Shown here: positions 25,404 through 34,463 of the stretch, piece after piece
Layout of the letters: the number at the start of each line of letters is the position of its first letter
Position numbering within the stretch: the first letter of the stretch is position 1
DNA from: JAVZCJ01 sp964532175
GTDB lineage: Archaea; Thermoproteota; Nitrososphaeria_A; Caldarchaeales; JAVZCJ01
Assembly: GCA_964532175.1 (NCBI GenBank)
Contig: CAZHGP010000002.1
Span: 1-64,000, forward strand
Length of the DNA stretch: 64,000 bases
Reading direction: 5' to 3'
Made by a program: the position numbers and the translations under genes
Notes under the pieces: generated by a model
The model's database searches: none
Told to the model about the DNA's origin: nothing
Seen by the model: the letters and a program-made list of their open reading frames with translations, nothing else

Positions 25404-25838
25404 ATGTCTAAGAAAAGTAGAGCTGTAGCAGCTGTAGGAATTCTTGAAAGGAAACCAAACATTCCTAGATGCATACCAGTAGGTGCAGAGCTTGTTTGTG
25501 CAGATAATTCTGGAGCACAAACACTTAAATTAATTCAAGTACATGGTATTTCTCCTAGATTAAGACAATATCCTTCAGCAGCTGTTGGAGATTTAGTTTC
25601 TGTAAGTGTTAAGAAAGGGCCTCCTGAATTAAGGAAAAAACCTATGCATGCAGTAATAATTAGACAAAGGAAGCCTTATAGAAGGCCTGATGGAACATGG
25701 ATAATGTTTGAAGATACTGCAGCTGTATTAATTACTCCTGAAGGAGATTTAAAAGGTACTCAAATTAAAGGTCCTGTAGCTAAAGAAGCTGCAGAAAGAT
25801 GGTCTAGAATAGCTAATGCAGCAAGTATAATAATATGA
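25404..25838 (+). CDS. rpl14: 50S ribosomal protein uL14
   Basis: 144 residues; intersubunit-bridge protein. GAELVCADNSGAQTLKLIQV and AVIIRQRKPYRRPDGTWI are signatures. It directly abuts the S17 stop. Confidence 0.96.
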   Translation: MSKKSRAVAAVGILERKPNIPRCIPVGAELVCADNSGAQTLKLIQVHGISPRLRQYPSAAVGDLVSVSVKKGPPELRKKPMHAVIIRQRKPYRRPDGTWIMFEDTAAVLITPEGDLKGTQIKGPVAKEAAERWSRIANAASIII

Positions 25839-25850
25839 AAGGTGTATTTT

Positions 25851-26228
25851 ATGAGTACTTCAAAGAAACCTAGAAAACAAAGAAAAAAAATCTTCACAGC
25901 TCCTATTCATAAGCTTTTCAAATTAACTTCTGCTCATTTATCTCCTGAATTGAGAGAAAAATATGGTTGTAGGTCTTTACCTATAAGAACTGGAGATCGT
26001 GTAAGAATAATGAGGGGGGAATTTAAAGGTTTAGAAGGGAAAGTAACTAAAGTTGATCATGAAAGACAATTCGTATATATAGAGAATATAACTATGAAAA
26101 AAGCTGATGGATCAACTGTATTAAAACCAATTCATGCTTCTAAAGTAATGATAACGAATTTATATTTAGATGATAAATATAGAGTTAAAAAATTAGAAGA
26201 AATTATGAAATTAAAAGGGGTAAGTTAA
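25851..26228 (+). CDS. rpl24: 50S ribosomal protein uL24
   Basis: KOW-domain protein, assembly initiator of the large subunit. The archaeal extension KKPRKQRKKIFTAPIHKL precedes the KOW core GDRVRIMRGEFKGLEGKVTK. The ATG at 25851 follows an AAAGGTG Shine-Dalgarno; a GTG at 25842 is part of that site. Confidence 0.94.
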   Translation: MSTSKKPRKQRKKIFTAPIHKLFKLTSAHLSPELREKYGCRSLPIRTGDRVRIMRGEFKGLEGKVTKVDHERQFVYIENITMKKADGSTVLKPIHASKVMITNLYLDDKYRVKKLEEIMKLKGVS

Positions 26229-26230
26229 AA

Positions 26231-26950
26231 ATGCATTTAAAAAGATATGCTGCTCCAAGAGAATTGCCCATACCTGTTAAAGAAAAGAAATTCGTTACTC
26301 GTTCTATTCCAGGACCGCATCCATTAAGAAAATCAATTCCATTAATAATAGTTATTAGAGATATATTAAAACATGCAGAAACAGCTTCTGAAGCAAAAAA
26401 GATAATATCAAGTGGGAAAGTATTAATAGATGGAAGAGTTATTAAAGAACATAGATTTCCAATTGGTTTAATGGATGTTCTTGAAATTCCTGAAACAAAA
26501 GAAATTTATAGATTTTTACCAATTCCAGGTAAAGGTTTAAGACCTATAGAAATTCCATTTGAAGAGAAAAATTTCAAATTATGTAAAATCATTAGGAAAT
26601 TTCATGTAAAGAAAGGATATTTGCAATTCACTTTACATGATGGTAGAAATATAAGATTTAATTCTGAAAGTGAAATAAATCCTAGGAAATTTATGGTAGG
26701 AGATACTTTTAAAATAAGTTTACCTAATCAAGATTTTATGGAACATTTATCATTCAATAAAGATTTTTATGCATTAATAATAGATGGTCCAAAAGAAGGG
26801 CTTCATGGAAGAATTCTAGAATTTACTGAAGGAACGTTTTTCAGAAAACCAATTGCAACAATTATTTTACAAAATGATGAAAAAGTAATAACTCTTAAAG
26901 ATTATGTTTTTATAATTGGGAGTGATAAACCATGGATCAAACTACCTTAG
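26231..26950 (+). CDS. rps4e: 30S ribosomal protein eS4
   Basis: 239 residues. HLKRYAAPRELPIPVKEKKF at the start, an S4 RNA-binding domain (SGKVLIDGRVIKEHRFPIGL) and a central KOW-like domain are visible. It ends with TAG and overlaps the L5 start by 19 bp. Confidence 0.95.
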   Translation: MHLKRYAAPRELPIPVKEKKFVTRSIPGPHPLRKSIPLIIVIRDILKHAETASEAKKIISSGKVLIDGRVIKEHRFPIGLMDVLEIPETKEIYRFLPIPGKGLRPIEIPFEEKNFKLCKIIRKFHVKKGYLQFTLHDGRNIRFNSESEINPRKFMVGDTFKISLPNQDFMEHLSFNKDFYALIIDGPKEGLHGRILEFTEGTFFRKPIATIILQNDEKVITLKDYVFIIGSDKPWIKLP

Positions 26951-27471
26951 AAAAAACAATAGTGAAAAAAATGGATAAAATAATAAAAATAGATAAAGTT
27001 GTTGTAAATTGCAGTGTAGGAGAATCTGGTGTGAAACTTGAAAAAGCTTCTAAAATAATTGAACAATTAACAAATCAAAAACCAATTTTATGTAAAGCTA
27101 GGAAAACTATTAAATCATTTGGAATACATAAAGGAGAACCTATTGCTGTTAAAGTTACTCTTAGAAAAAATAAAGCATACGATTTCTTACAAAAAGCTTT
27201 AAAAGCAATTAAGAATAAAATTCCAAAAGATAGTTTTGATGAAAATGGTAATGTTTCATTTGGAATATCTGAACATTTGGATATTCCTGGAACAAAATAT
27301 GATCCTTCTCTTGGAATAATTGGAATGGATGTGTGTGTCTCACTTTGCAAGCCAGGAAAAAGAGTATCTTTAAGGAGAAGAGCTAGATCAAAAATTGGGA
27401 AAAGGCAAAGAGTCACAAAAGAAGAAGCAATGAAATTCTTTATTGAAACATTTAATGTAGAATTAGTTTAA
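26932..27471 (+). CDS. rpl5: 50S ribosomal protein uL5
   Basis: 179 residues; 5S rRNA-binding protein of the central protuberance. KVVVNCSVGESGVKLEKA, FGIHKGEPIAVKVTLR and FGISEHLDIPGTKYDP are conserved. It starts inside eS4 (19 bp overlap), although an internal ATG near residue 15 is also plausible. Its stop overlaps the S14 start codon. Confidence 0.95.
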   Translation: MDQTTLEKTIVKKMDKIIKIDKVVVNCSVGESGVKLEKASKIIEQLTNQKPILCKARKTIKSFGIHKGEPIAVKVTLRKNKAYDFLQKALKAIKNKIPKDSFDENGNVSFGISEHLDIPGTKYDPSLGIIGMDVCVSLCKPGKRVSLRRRARSKIGKRQRVTKEEAMKFFIETFNVELV

Positions 27472-27644
27472 TGGTGAGAAGAATGAAAAATAAGCCACCT
27501 AAGAATAGGAAATTTGGTAAAGGAGTTGTAAAATGTAGGAGATGCGGTACAACTGTAGGTGTTATTAGAAAATATAATCTATATATTTGCAGAAGATGTA
27601 TAAATGAAATTGCTCCATTATTAGGTTTTAAAAAATATTCATAA
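27471..27644 (+). CDS. rps14: 30S ribosomal protein uS14, zinc type
   Basis: A 57-residue protein, reading MVRRMKNKPP and ending GFKKYS. The zinc site CRRC...CRRC (residues 22-25 and 40-43) defines the Zn-binding form. The ATG shares its A with the L5 stop; an internal ATG at 27483 is possible. The position between L5 and S8 is canonical. Confidence 0.93.
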   Translation: MVRRMKNKPPKNRKFGKGVVKCRRCGTTVGVIRKYNLYICRRCINEIAPLLGFKKYS

Positions 27645-27657
27645 AAAGTGATAAAGA

Positions 27658-28047
27658 ATGACTAGACATGATTTAGTATCTGGTTTATTCAATATAATTC
27701 AAAATAATGAACTTGTAGGAAATAGAGAATGTATTTATCCTGCTTCAAAACTTATAGCAGCAATTCTAAAAATATTGCAAAAATATTCTTACATAGGAGA
27801 ATTTGAATATATTGATGATGGCAGAGGAGGAAAATTTAAAATTCAACTTCTTGGAAGAATAAATAAATGCGGCTCGATAAAGCCTCATTATAGTGTTAAA
27901 GTAAAAGAATTGGAAGAATGGGAAAAACAATATCTTCCAGCAAGAGATATTGGAATATTGATTTTAACTACTCCAAAAGGAGTTATTTCTCATATAGAAG
28001 CTAAAAAACTTAATGTTGGTGGAAGATTATTAGGATATGTTTATTAA
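27658..28047 (+). CDS. rps8: 30S ribosomal protein uS8
   Basis: 129 residues; binds the central domain of 16S rRNA. It begins TRHDLVSGLFNIIQNNE and ends with the conserved DIGILILTTPKGVISHIEAKK and GGRLLGYVY. A GTGAT-type Shine-Dalgarno precedes the ATG. Confidence 0.95.
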   Translation: MTRHDLVSGLFNIIQNNELVGNRECIYPASKLIAAILKILQKYSYIGEFEYIDDGRGGKFKIQLLGRINKCGSIKPHYSVKVKELEEWEKQYLPARDIGILILTTPKGVISHIEAKKLNVGGRLLGYVY

Positions 28048-28061
28048 AAAAAGTGATGAGT

Positions 28062-28613
28062 ATGGAAGAAAAAATTGTTGAGAATAAAATAATAATTCCA
28101 AATAATGTTTCAATTAAAATTGAAAATTGTAATGTAATAGTTAAAGGAGAATTAGGAGAAATTAAAGAAGATTTTTCTCACGCATCTCCAATTTTTATTT
28201 TACAAGGAAATGAATTAATAATCAAAATAAAAGGGAAAGGAAAACGTGCTAAAGCATTATTAGGAACAATTACTTCATTAATTAAAAATATGATAATAGG
28301 TGTTTCAAAAGGTTATACTTATAAACTTAAAGTTGTTTCTTCTCACTTTCCAGTTTCTGTAAAAGTTTCAGGAAACATGGTTTTAATAGAAAATTTCCTT
28401 GGAGAAAAATTTGTAAGGAAAGCTAAAATAGTTGGAGAAAATACTAAAGTAATTCCAAAAGGTGAAGATATTATTGTAACAGGAATAAATAAATATGAAG
28501 TTAGTCAAACAGCTGCAAATATTGAAAAAGCTGTAAGAATAAAGAAAAAAGATCCTAGAAAATTTCTTGATGGAATATATGTATATGAAAAACAAGTAGG
28601 TATATTAAAATGA
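28062..28613 (+). CDS. rpl6: 50S ribosomal protein uL6
   Basis: About 183 residues with two repeats of the L6 fold; sits near the GTPase centre. KGKRAKALLGTITSLIKNMI and DGIYVYEKQ are recognisable. The ATG at 28062 follows GTGATGAG, resembling the local Shine-Dalgarno; ATG 28056 and GTG 28053 are in frame. It overlaps eL32 by 4 bp. Confidence 0.92.
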   Translation: MEEKIVENKIIIPNNVSIKIENCNVIVKGELGEIKEDFSHASPIFILQGNELIIKIKGKGKRAKALLGTITSLIKNMIIGVSKGYTYKLKVVSSHFPVSVKVSGNMVLIENFLGEKFVRKAKIVGENTKVIPKGEDIIVTGINKYEVSQTAANIEKAVRIKKKDPRKFLDGIYVYEKQVGILK

Positions 28614-29044
28614 TAGTTAAAAGTGAAATTCTTAAAGAAAAAAAGAAATTAAAAAAAGAAATTAAAAAAATATTAGAAATACGTAGAAAAAGGCCTAAAT
28701 TTGTTAGACAAGAATCTTGGAGATATGTAAGATTAAAAGAAAATTGGAGAAGACCAAGAGGAAAAGATAGTAGAATGAGACTTCAAAAAAGTGGTTCTCC
28801 ACCACTTGTTTCTATTGGTTATGGAAGTCCTAAAAAATATAGAGGATTGCATCCTTGTGGATTAAAAGAGAAAATAATTCATAATATTAATCAATTAAAT
28901 AATCTTGATCCAAAAATTTATGCTATAAGAATTTCTTCAAAAGTTGGAAAGAAAAAACGTATAGAAATATATGAAAAAGCTATTTCTAATGGTTTTAAAG
29001 TATTAAATCCACCAATTTTAGAAAAATTAACTAAGGAGGAATAA
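28610..29044 (+). CDS. rpl32e: 50S ribosomal protein eL32
   Basis: 144 residues. RKRPKFVRQESWRYVRLKENWRR, then SPPLVSIGYGSPKKYRGLHPCG, define the family. It lies between L6 and eL19, as in other archaea. Confidence 0.95.
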   Translation: MIVKSEILKEKKKLKKEIKKILEIRRKRPKFVRQESWRYVRLKENWRRPRGKDSRMRLQKSGSPPLVSIGYGSPKKYRGLHPCGLKEKIIHNINQLNNLDPKIYAIRISSKVGKKKRIEIYEKAISNGFKVLNPPILEKLTKEE

Positions 29045-29046
29045 AA

Positions 29047-29484
29047 ATGGTTTTAACAACACAAAAAAGAATTGCTGCAAAAATTTTAAAATGTGGTGAA
29101 AATAGAGTACGTTTTGATAATGAAAGAATTGAAGAAATAGAAGAAGCTATAACACGTAAAGATATAAAACGTTTAATAAAAGAAGGTGTTATTTATAAAA
29201 TTCAGAAAAAAGGAATTAGTAGAGCAAGAGTAGAAAAAAAGAAAAGAGGACCAGGAAGTAAAAAAGGAGCAAAACATTCTCGTCTTTCAAGAAAAGAAAA
29301 ATGGATTCAAAGAGTTAGAGCACAAAGAAAAAAACTTAGAGAATTGAAAAATAAAAGATTAATTGAAAGAAGTGTTTATAGAGATATTTATCAAATGATA
29401 AAATCTGGTGCATTTAAATCTACTAGACAAATGATTGAATATTTAAAAGAAAATAAACTTTTAAAGAAAGGGTTACTGCTATGA
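29047..29484 (+). CDS. rpl19e: 50S ribosomal protein eL19
   Basis: 145 residues, highly basic, with the long C-terminal helix that contacts the small subunit. TQKRIAAKILKCGENRVRFD, IQKKGISRARVEKK and the RSVYRDIYQMIKSGAFKS block are typical. It overlaps L18 by 4 bp. Confidence 0.95.
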   Translation: MVLTTQKRIAAKILKCGENRVRFDNERIEEIEEAITRKDIKRLIKEGVIYKIQKKGISRARVEKKKRGPGSKKGAKHSRLSRKEKWIQRVRAQRKKLRELKNKRLIERSVYRDIYQMIKSGAFKSTRQMIEYLKENKLLKKGLLL

Positions 29485-30047
29485 AAATTTATAAAAGAAC
29501 TAAGCCTAAAAGGCAACGTAAAGGATTAACGAATTATTATAAAAGAATAAAATTAGTTAAATCAAATTTACCAAGGCTTGTAGTTAGAAAAACTAATAGA
29601 TATATTATTACACAAATCATTTTATCAAAAGCTGGAGGAGATCATACATATTTAACAGTAACTTCGAAAGAATTAAGTAATTATGGCTGGAAAGATAGTT
29701 TTAAAAATACTCCTGCAGCTTATCTGACTGGACTTTTAATAGGTATTAAATCTAAAAAAATTGGTATAAATAAAGCTATTTTAGATATTGGTCTTCATAA
29801 ACCTACTAAAGGTTCTAAAGTATTTGCAGTAGCTAAAGGAGCAATTGATGCAGGTTTAGAAATTCCAATTTCTGAAGAAGTTATACCTTCAGAAGAAAGG
29901 ATTAAAGGAAAACATATAGAAGATTTTAAATTAAAATTATTTGGAGAATCTAAATTAGCTGAATTAGATTATATTCCAATTACATCTCTTTTTGAAAAAG
30001 TTAAAAATAATATTTTAAAAGAAATTGAGATGATAAAAAATGAGTAG
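29481..30047 (+). CDS. rpl18: 50S ribosomal protein uL18
   Basis: 188 residues; 5S rRNA-binding. YKRRTK-like start (KIYKRTKPKRQRKGLTNYYKR), NTPAAYLTGLLIG and LDIGLHKPTKGSKVFAVAKG are conserved. It overlaps S5 by 8 bp. Confidence 0.94.
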   Translation: MKIYKRTKPKRQRKGLTNYYKRIKLVKSNLPRLVVRKTNRYIITQIILSKAGGDHTYLTVTSKELSNYGWKDSFKNTPAAYLTGLLIGIKSKKIGINKAILDIGLHKPTKGSKVFAVAKGAIDAGLEIPISEEVIPSEERIKGKHIEDFKLKLFGESKLAELDYIPITSLFEKVKNNILKEIEMIKNE

Positions 30048-30654
30048 TTCAGAATGGGTTCCAAGAACAAGTTTAGGAAAAGCTGTTTTAGAAGGGAAAA
30101 TTACTTCAATTAATGAAGTTTTTGCAAATCATTTAAAAATATATGAGCCTCAAATAGTTGATATTCTTCTTCCGAATCTTGAACAAGAAGTATTAGATGT
30201 TAAAATTACACAAAAACAAACTGATGCTGGTGAACGTTCTAGATTTAAAGCAATAGTAGTTGTTGGTAATAGAGATGGATATGTTGGTCTTGGAACAGGT
30301 AAAGCTGTACATGTTGTAGCTGCAATTGAAAAAGCAGTAAATGATGCAAAACTTTCAATAATTCCTGTTCAAAGAGGTTGTGGAAGTTGGGAATGTGGTT
30401 GTGATGCCCCTCATTCTCTTAGAACTAAAGTAATTGGAAAATGTGGAAGTGTTAGAATGGTTTTGCTTCCTGCTCCTAAAGGTGTTGGATTAGTTGCTGG
30501 TGAAATAGCTAAAAGAGTTTTAGAATTAGCTGGAATAAAAGATTGTTGGACAAGAAGTTTTGGTGAAACACGTACTACTCTTTCAATGGCTAGAGCAACT
30601 TTTGAAGCTTTAAAGAATACTAATAAAATTATCCTTCCATCAATGTGGGGCTAA
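30040..30654 (+). CDS. rps5: 30S ribosomal protein uS5
   Basis: 204 residues; decoding fidelity protein. The double-stranded RNA-binding core (RFKAIVVVGNRDGYVGLGTG) and the C-terminal LLPAPKGVGLVAGEIAKRVL match the family. Confidence 0.96.
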   Translation: MSSSEWVPRTSLGKAVLEGKITSINEVFANHLKIYEPQIVDILLPNLEQEVLDVKITQKQTDAGERSRFKAIVVVGNRDGYVGLGTGKAVHVVAAIEKAVNDAKLSIIPVQRGCGSWECGCDAPHSLRTKVIGKCGSVRMVLLPAPKGVGLVAGEIAKRVLELAGIKDCWTRSFGETRTTLSMARATFEALKNTNKIILPSMWG

Positions 30655-30657
30655 GAT

Positions 30658-31125
30658 ATGGTTGAGAATAATCAATTAATAGCTATTATTAGATTAAGAG
30701 GCCCATCTGGCATGTCTCATGATAATGAATATACTTTAAGACTTTTAAATCTTAAAAGAGCAAATCATGCTACCGTATTAAATTATTCAAAAAATATAGC
30801 TGGAATGCTAAGAAAAGTTAATGGATTTATTACTTGGGGAGAAATTAATGAAGAAACACTTTTAAATTTACTTTCTAAAAGAAGTAATTTAAATATTGAA
30901 ATGATTAAAAAAGCAGGTTATAATTCTCTTGAAGAATTGGTTCATGCTTTATATAAAGGAGAAATAGATATTTCAAAATTAAAAAAAATTGGTTTTAAAC
31001 CAGTTTTTAGATTGCATCCACCATCTCATGGTTTTAAAAAATCTATTAAAAGAAAATTTAAATCTAATGGTGAAGCAGGTTATAGAGGAGGAGCAATAAA
31101 CGATTTATTAAATAGAATGATTTAA
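30658..31125 (+). CDS. rpl30: 50S ribosomal protein uL30
   Basis: 155 residues with the archaeal C-terminal extension. AIIRLRGPSGMSHDNEYTL, HATVLNYSKNIAGML and FRLHPPSHGFKKSIKR are typical. It is normally followed directly by L15; here a small heat-shock protein gene with its own promoter region intervenes. Confidence 0.94.
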   Translation: MVENNQLIAIIRLRGPSGMSHDNEYTLRLLNLKRANHATVLNYSKNIAGMLRKVNGFITWGEINEETLLNLLSKRSNLNIEMIKKAGYNSLEELVHALYKGEIDISKLKKIGFKPVFRLHPPSHGFKKSIKRKFKSNGEAGYRGGAINDLLNRMI

Positions 31126-31190
31126 TTTGATTAAAAAATTGAAAAATAGTTTTACTTTTAATATTTAGATTTAAAATAGAATTAAAAACA

Positions 31191-31199
31191 TTTATTAAA
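31191..31199 (+). promoter_or_regulatory. TATA-like element before hsp20
   Basis: TTTATTAAA is centred about 20 bp before the ATG at 31215, inside an 89-bp gap within an otherwise tightly packed cluster. It suggests a separate, leaderless promoter for hsp20, and possibly for L15-SecY downstream. Confidence 0.35.
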
Positions 31200-31214
31200 G
31201 CTCTTTATTTTTTT

Positions 31215-31763
31215 ATGAGTGGAAATAGTATGGATGATAATAAAAAATGGAAAAAGAAAAAAGATTGGAATTTTGATGATATATTTGAAAATTTTGAAAA
31301 ATTAACAGAATTTCTTGAAGAAGAATTTAATAGAATATTTGAAGAACCCAAATTTAATACTTTCGATAATTTTTTTAAAGAAAAACCTTTAATTTATGGT
31401 TTTAGTATTTCAATAGATCCTACTGGAAAACCTAGAATACAAGAATTTGGAAATATTCGTTCAAAAGGAGAAAAACCATTAATAAGTGATAAAAGAGAAC
31501 CTCTTATAGATATTTTTAATAATGAAAATGAAATAATTATAATAGCTGAAATTCCTGGTGTTAAAAAAGATGATATTAAATTGAATGTAACTGAAGATAA
31601 TCTTATTATTTCTACTTCAAATTCTTATAGAAAATATTATAAAGAACTTAATTTTGAAGAAAAAATAGACCCTAATTCAATTCAATCTAGTTATAATAAT
31701 GGTGTATTACAAATAAAATTAAGAAAAAAGGGATTTGAAGGAAAGGAAATAAAAATAAGTTAA
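31215..31763 (+). CDS. Hsp20-family small heat-shock protein
   Basis: 182 residues. The N-terminal part is acidic and aromatic (WNFDDIFENFEKLTEFLEEE) and is followed by YGFSISIDPTGKPRIQEFGN, the segment typical of the archaeal Hsp20 subgroup. The alpha-crystallin domain covers about residues 95-180 (AEIPGVKKDDIKLNV, NGVLQIKLRKKG). It acts as an ATP-independent holdase. Its place between L30 and L15 is unusual. The L15 start follows immediately, so the two are probably co-transcribed. Confidence 0.88.
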   Translation: MSGNSMDDNKKWKKKKDWNFDDIFENFEKLTEFLEEEFNRIFEEPKFNTFDNFFKEKPLIYGFSISIDPTGKPRIQEFGNIRSKGEKPLISDKREPLIDIFNNENEIIIIAEIPGVKKDDIKLNVTEDNLIISTSNSYRKYYKELNFEEKIDPNSIQSSYNNGVLQIKLRKKGFEGKEIKIS

Positions 31764-31773
31764 GGTGATATTC

Positions 31774-32229
31774 ATGCCAACACGTCTTAGAAAAATTAGG
31801 AAATATAGAGGGTCAAGAACTTGTGGTTGGGGACAAATAGGGCAGCATCGTAAAAGAGGAGCTAAAGGTGGAAGGGGTTTAGGTAAAAAAGCTGGACATA
31901 AACATAAATATACATGGGTTTTAGAAAATGCTCCTAATCATTTTGGAAAGGAAGGTTTTAAACCTCCTGTAAAAAAACCTATTAAAAAAATAATTAATTT
32001 AAAAGATTTAGAAAATATTATTAAAAAAATCGAATCAAGTAATGAAGCAAAATATATTAATGGTTTGCTTTTAGTAAATCTTGTTGAACATGGTTACGAT
32101 AAGCTTTTAGGTTCTGGAAATATAAGCAAGCCTGTAATAATTGTATCGAATGAATGGTCTAAAAAATCTGAAGAAAAAATTAATAAGATTGGAGGTAAAA
32201 TAATTAAACCATCTCAATTAAACATGTGA
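31774..32229 (+). CDS. rpl15: 50S ribosomal protein uL15
   Basis: 151 residues. RKIRKYRGSRTCGWGQIGQHR and the glycine-rich GAKGGRGLGKKAGHKHKY are diagnostic. The ATG at 31774 follows an AAGGTGAT Shine-Dalgarno, so the in-frame GTG at 31765 is part of that site. Confidence 0.95.
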   Translation: MPTRLRKIRKYRGSRTCGWGQIGQHRKRGAKGGRGLGKKAGHKHKYTWVLENAPNHFGKEGFKPPVKKPIKKIINLKDLENIIKKIESSNEAKYINGLLLVNLVEHGYDKLLGSGNISKPVIIVSNEWSKKSEEKINKIGGKIIKPSQLNM

Positions 32230-32236
32230 TTTAAAA

Positions 32237-33661
32237 ATGTCTTCTATAAGAAATTTCTTTCAATCCATTGAAAAATTTTTACCTACTGTTACTCCACCTA
32301 AAAAGAAACTTAGTCTTACAGAGAGGCTTATATGGACTTTATTAGCTTTAGTTATATATATGTTAATGAGTGAAATTTTCTTATATGGATTACCAATTAA
32401 ACCCCAACCTGGAGTAACTTCTCCAATCATATTAAATATAATATTTGCTTCTCGTATTGGTACTTTAATGACTCTTGGAATAGGTCCAATTGTAACTGCT
32501 GGAATAATAGTTCAGCTTTTAGCTGGAGCAGAATTGATTAAATTAGATTTATCTAAACCTGAAGATAGATCATTATTTACTTCTTTAAGTAAGCTTTTAG
32601 CTATTTTAATAACTATTTTTCAATCTGCAGCATATGTTCTTACAGGATACTTTGGAAGTATTTCTCCTCAAACATCTTTATTAATATTCATTCAATTATT
32701 TTTAGCAACAATGCTTGTAATGTTACTTGATGAAATGATTCAGAAAGGTTGGGGATTAGGAAGTGGTATAAGCCTTTTCATTGCTGCAGGTGTTGCACAA
32801 ACAATTTTTTGGAGTCTTTTATCACCTATAGAAATAAGTAATGAAACACCAAAATTTTTTGGAATTATTTTAGCTTTATTTGAAACAATTTCTTCCAGAG
32901 CTAGTATTGATAAAGTATTGTATAGAGGTAATTTTCCAGATCTTATTGGGCTTTTTTCAACAATATTTTTAATACTTTTATTAATCTATTTGGAATCTGT
33001 AAGAATAGAAATTCCAATTTCTTATGCAAAATATGGTAGTTATAGAGCTAAATATCCTGTAAAACTTTTATATGTATCAAATATTCCAGTAATATTTGCT
33101 TCAACAATATTTGCTAATGTATATTATTTAACTTCAATTATATGGAGTAAATTTAATCCAAATAATGATAATATATTATTAAATATTCTTGGAAAATATA
33201 CTCAAACTGAAGGAGGCCAACCTAATCCAATTGGAGGATTAGCATATTATATGACTTCTCCAAGAAACTTAACTTCAGTTATGGAAGATCCATTAAGAGC
33301 AATTATTTACCTTCTATTAATGATTTCTTTCTCAGTAGTTTTTGCTATTTTCTGGGTTGAAGTAGGTGGTCTTAGTGCTTCTAAAGTTGCTGAACAATTA
33401 ATAGATGCGGGAATGCAAGTACCAGGATTTAGAAGGAATCCTATTGTAATATCTAAAATAATTGAAAAGCATATTTACATTGTAACAATTTTAGGAGGTT
33501 TAATAATTGGTATAATTGCAGGTGTAGCAGATTTAATAAATGTTTTTGGTTCAGGTGTAGGTATTCTTTTAATGATTGGAATATTATTCCAATATTATGA
33601 ATTACTTACTAAAGAACAATTACTTGAAATGTATCCTTCATTAGGTAAATTACTTGAATAA
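32237..33661 (+). CDS. secY: Protein translocase subunit SecY
   Basis: 474 residues, ten membrane helices forming the Sec61/SecY channel. The plug/pore segment after TM1 (KPQPGVTSP), GIGPIVTAGIIVQLLAG, RIEIPISYAKYG and the C-terminal FGSGVGILLMIGILFQYYE are conserved. It directly follows L15, as in other archaea. Adenylate kinase, often next in this cluster, is absent. Confidence 0.96.
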   Translation: MSSIRNFFQSIEKFLPTVTPPKKKLSLTERLIWTLLALVIYMLMSEIFLYGLPIKPQPGVTSPIILNIIFASRIGTLMTLGIGPIVTAGIIVQLLAGAELIKLDLSKPEDRSLFTSLSKLLAILITIFQSAAYVLTGYFGSISPQTSLLIFIQLFLATMLVMLLDEMIQKGWGLGSGISLFIAAGVAQTIFWSLLSPIEISNETPKFFGIILALFETISSRASIDKVLYRGNFPDLIGLFSTIFLILLLIYLESVRIEIPISYAKYGSYRAKYPVKLLYVSNIPVIFASTIFANVYYLTSIIWSKFNPNNDNILLNILGKYTQTEGGQPNPIGGLAYYMTSPRNLTSVMEDPLRAIIYLLLMISFSVVFAIFWVEVGGLSASKVAEQLIDAGMQVPGFRRNPIVISKIIEKHIYIVTILGGLIIGIIAGVADLINVFGSGVGILLMIGILFQYYELLTKEQLLEMYPSLGKLLE

Positions 33662-33688
33662 TGTATTAAAAATGAAAGAGGTGAAAAT

Positions 33689-34213
33689 ATGTTAAATTTA
33701 ATAAAAATATTTGAATCGAATTATGCAATAAGTTCTCTTTCAGTCTTTTTAGTAAGTTTTGTTTTAGCAATTTTTTCTATTACAATTTATAAAATAATAT
33801 TTGGAGAAGAAACATTTAAGAAAATGCGTGAAACAAACCTTTGGAAACGTAAATTGCTTGAAGCTAGAAAGAATAAAGATGAAAAATTATTAGCTAAGCT
33901 TGAGAAAAAGAGAGAATACATGGAAAAAATAGATGCTGAAATTGCAAGTAAGCAATTAAAAGTTACTTTAATAACAATTATTCCAAGTTTTTTAAGTTTC
34001 TATTTTTTATCAACTCTTTATGGAGTTAATGCTGTTGCTTTAATGCCTAAAGGAATGAGTATTCCTTTTCTTTCCCATCCAGATGGTGGCTTACCATTTT
34101 TCACATGGTATTTATTAACATTTTTTGCAATTTATAATCCATTATCTAAATTATTTAAAGTAAGTATGGGGGTTGAGGATTATGCCGAGGAGAGCATTAA
34201 GAACAAGAAGTAA
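33689..34213 (+). CDS. EMC3/TMCO1-like membrane protein (DUF106)
   Basis: 174 residues: an N-terminal helix, a cytoplasmic coiled coil (about residues 45-90, KRKLLEARKNKDEKLLAKLE) and two C-terminal helices. This is the archaeal member of the Oxa1/YidC/EMC3 insertase superfamily, thought to help insert membrane proteins beside SecY. The location after secY supports that. It overlaps the eL34 reading frame region by 32 bp. Confidence 0.85.
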   Translation: MLNLIKIFESNYAISSLSVFLVSFVLAIFSITIYKIIFGEETFKKMRETNLWKRKLLEARKNKDEKLLAKLEKKREYMEKIDAEIASKQLKVTLITIIPSFLSFYFLSTLYGVNAVALMPKGMSIPFLSHPDGGLPFFTWYLLTFFAIYNPLSKLFKVSMGVEDYAEESIKNKK

Positions 34214-34463
34214 AGCTAGAATATTTGTTAGAACTCCTGGAGGAAAAGTAGTTATACATTATAGAAAAAGGAAATCAAATCCTAAAATCTGTCCATTATG
34301 TAAAAAAGAAATTCATGGAATTCCAAAAATGAATTCTTCAAATTCTTCAAAATTCCCATTGTCAAGTAAAAGAATTTCAAGAATTTATGGTGGCGTATTA
34401 TGCGGAAAATGTTTAAAGAATCTTTTAAAGAAGGAAGTAGCGAAAACTTGGTTATTACAATAA
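34182..34463 (+). CDS. rpl34e: 50S ribosomal protein eL34
   Basis: About 93 residues. PRRALRTRSKARIFVRTPGG and the zinc-ribbon cysteines CPLC...CGKC identify it. The ATG at 34182 follows a GAGG Shine-Dalgarno; TTG 34173 is less likely. It begins within the DUF106 gene. Confidence 0.92.
   Translation: MPRRALRTRSKARIFVRTPGGKVVIHYRKRKSNPKICPLCKKEIHGIPKMNSSNSSKFPLSSKRISRIYGGVLCGKCLKNLLKKEVAKTWLLQ

Noticed and set aside
25188..25520. Minus-strand frame with many Cys and Phe opposite S17/L14
   Set aside because: It lies opposite two clearly coding ribosomal genes and its residue pattern is that of antisense codons.
34400..34447. ATG 34400 as the start of cytidylate kinase
   Set aside because: It would add 16 non-conserved residues inside eL34. 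The TTG at 34448 places the P-loop at the usual distance from the N-terminus.
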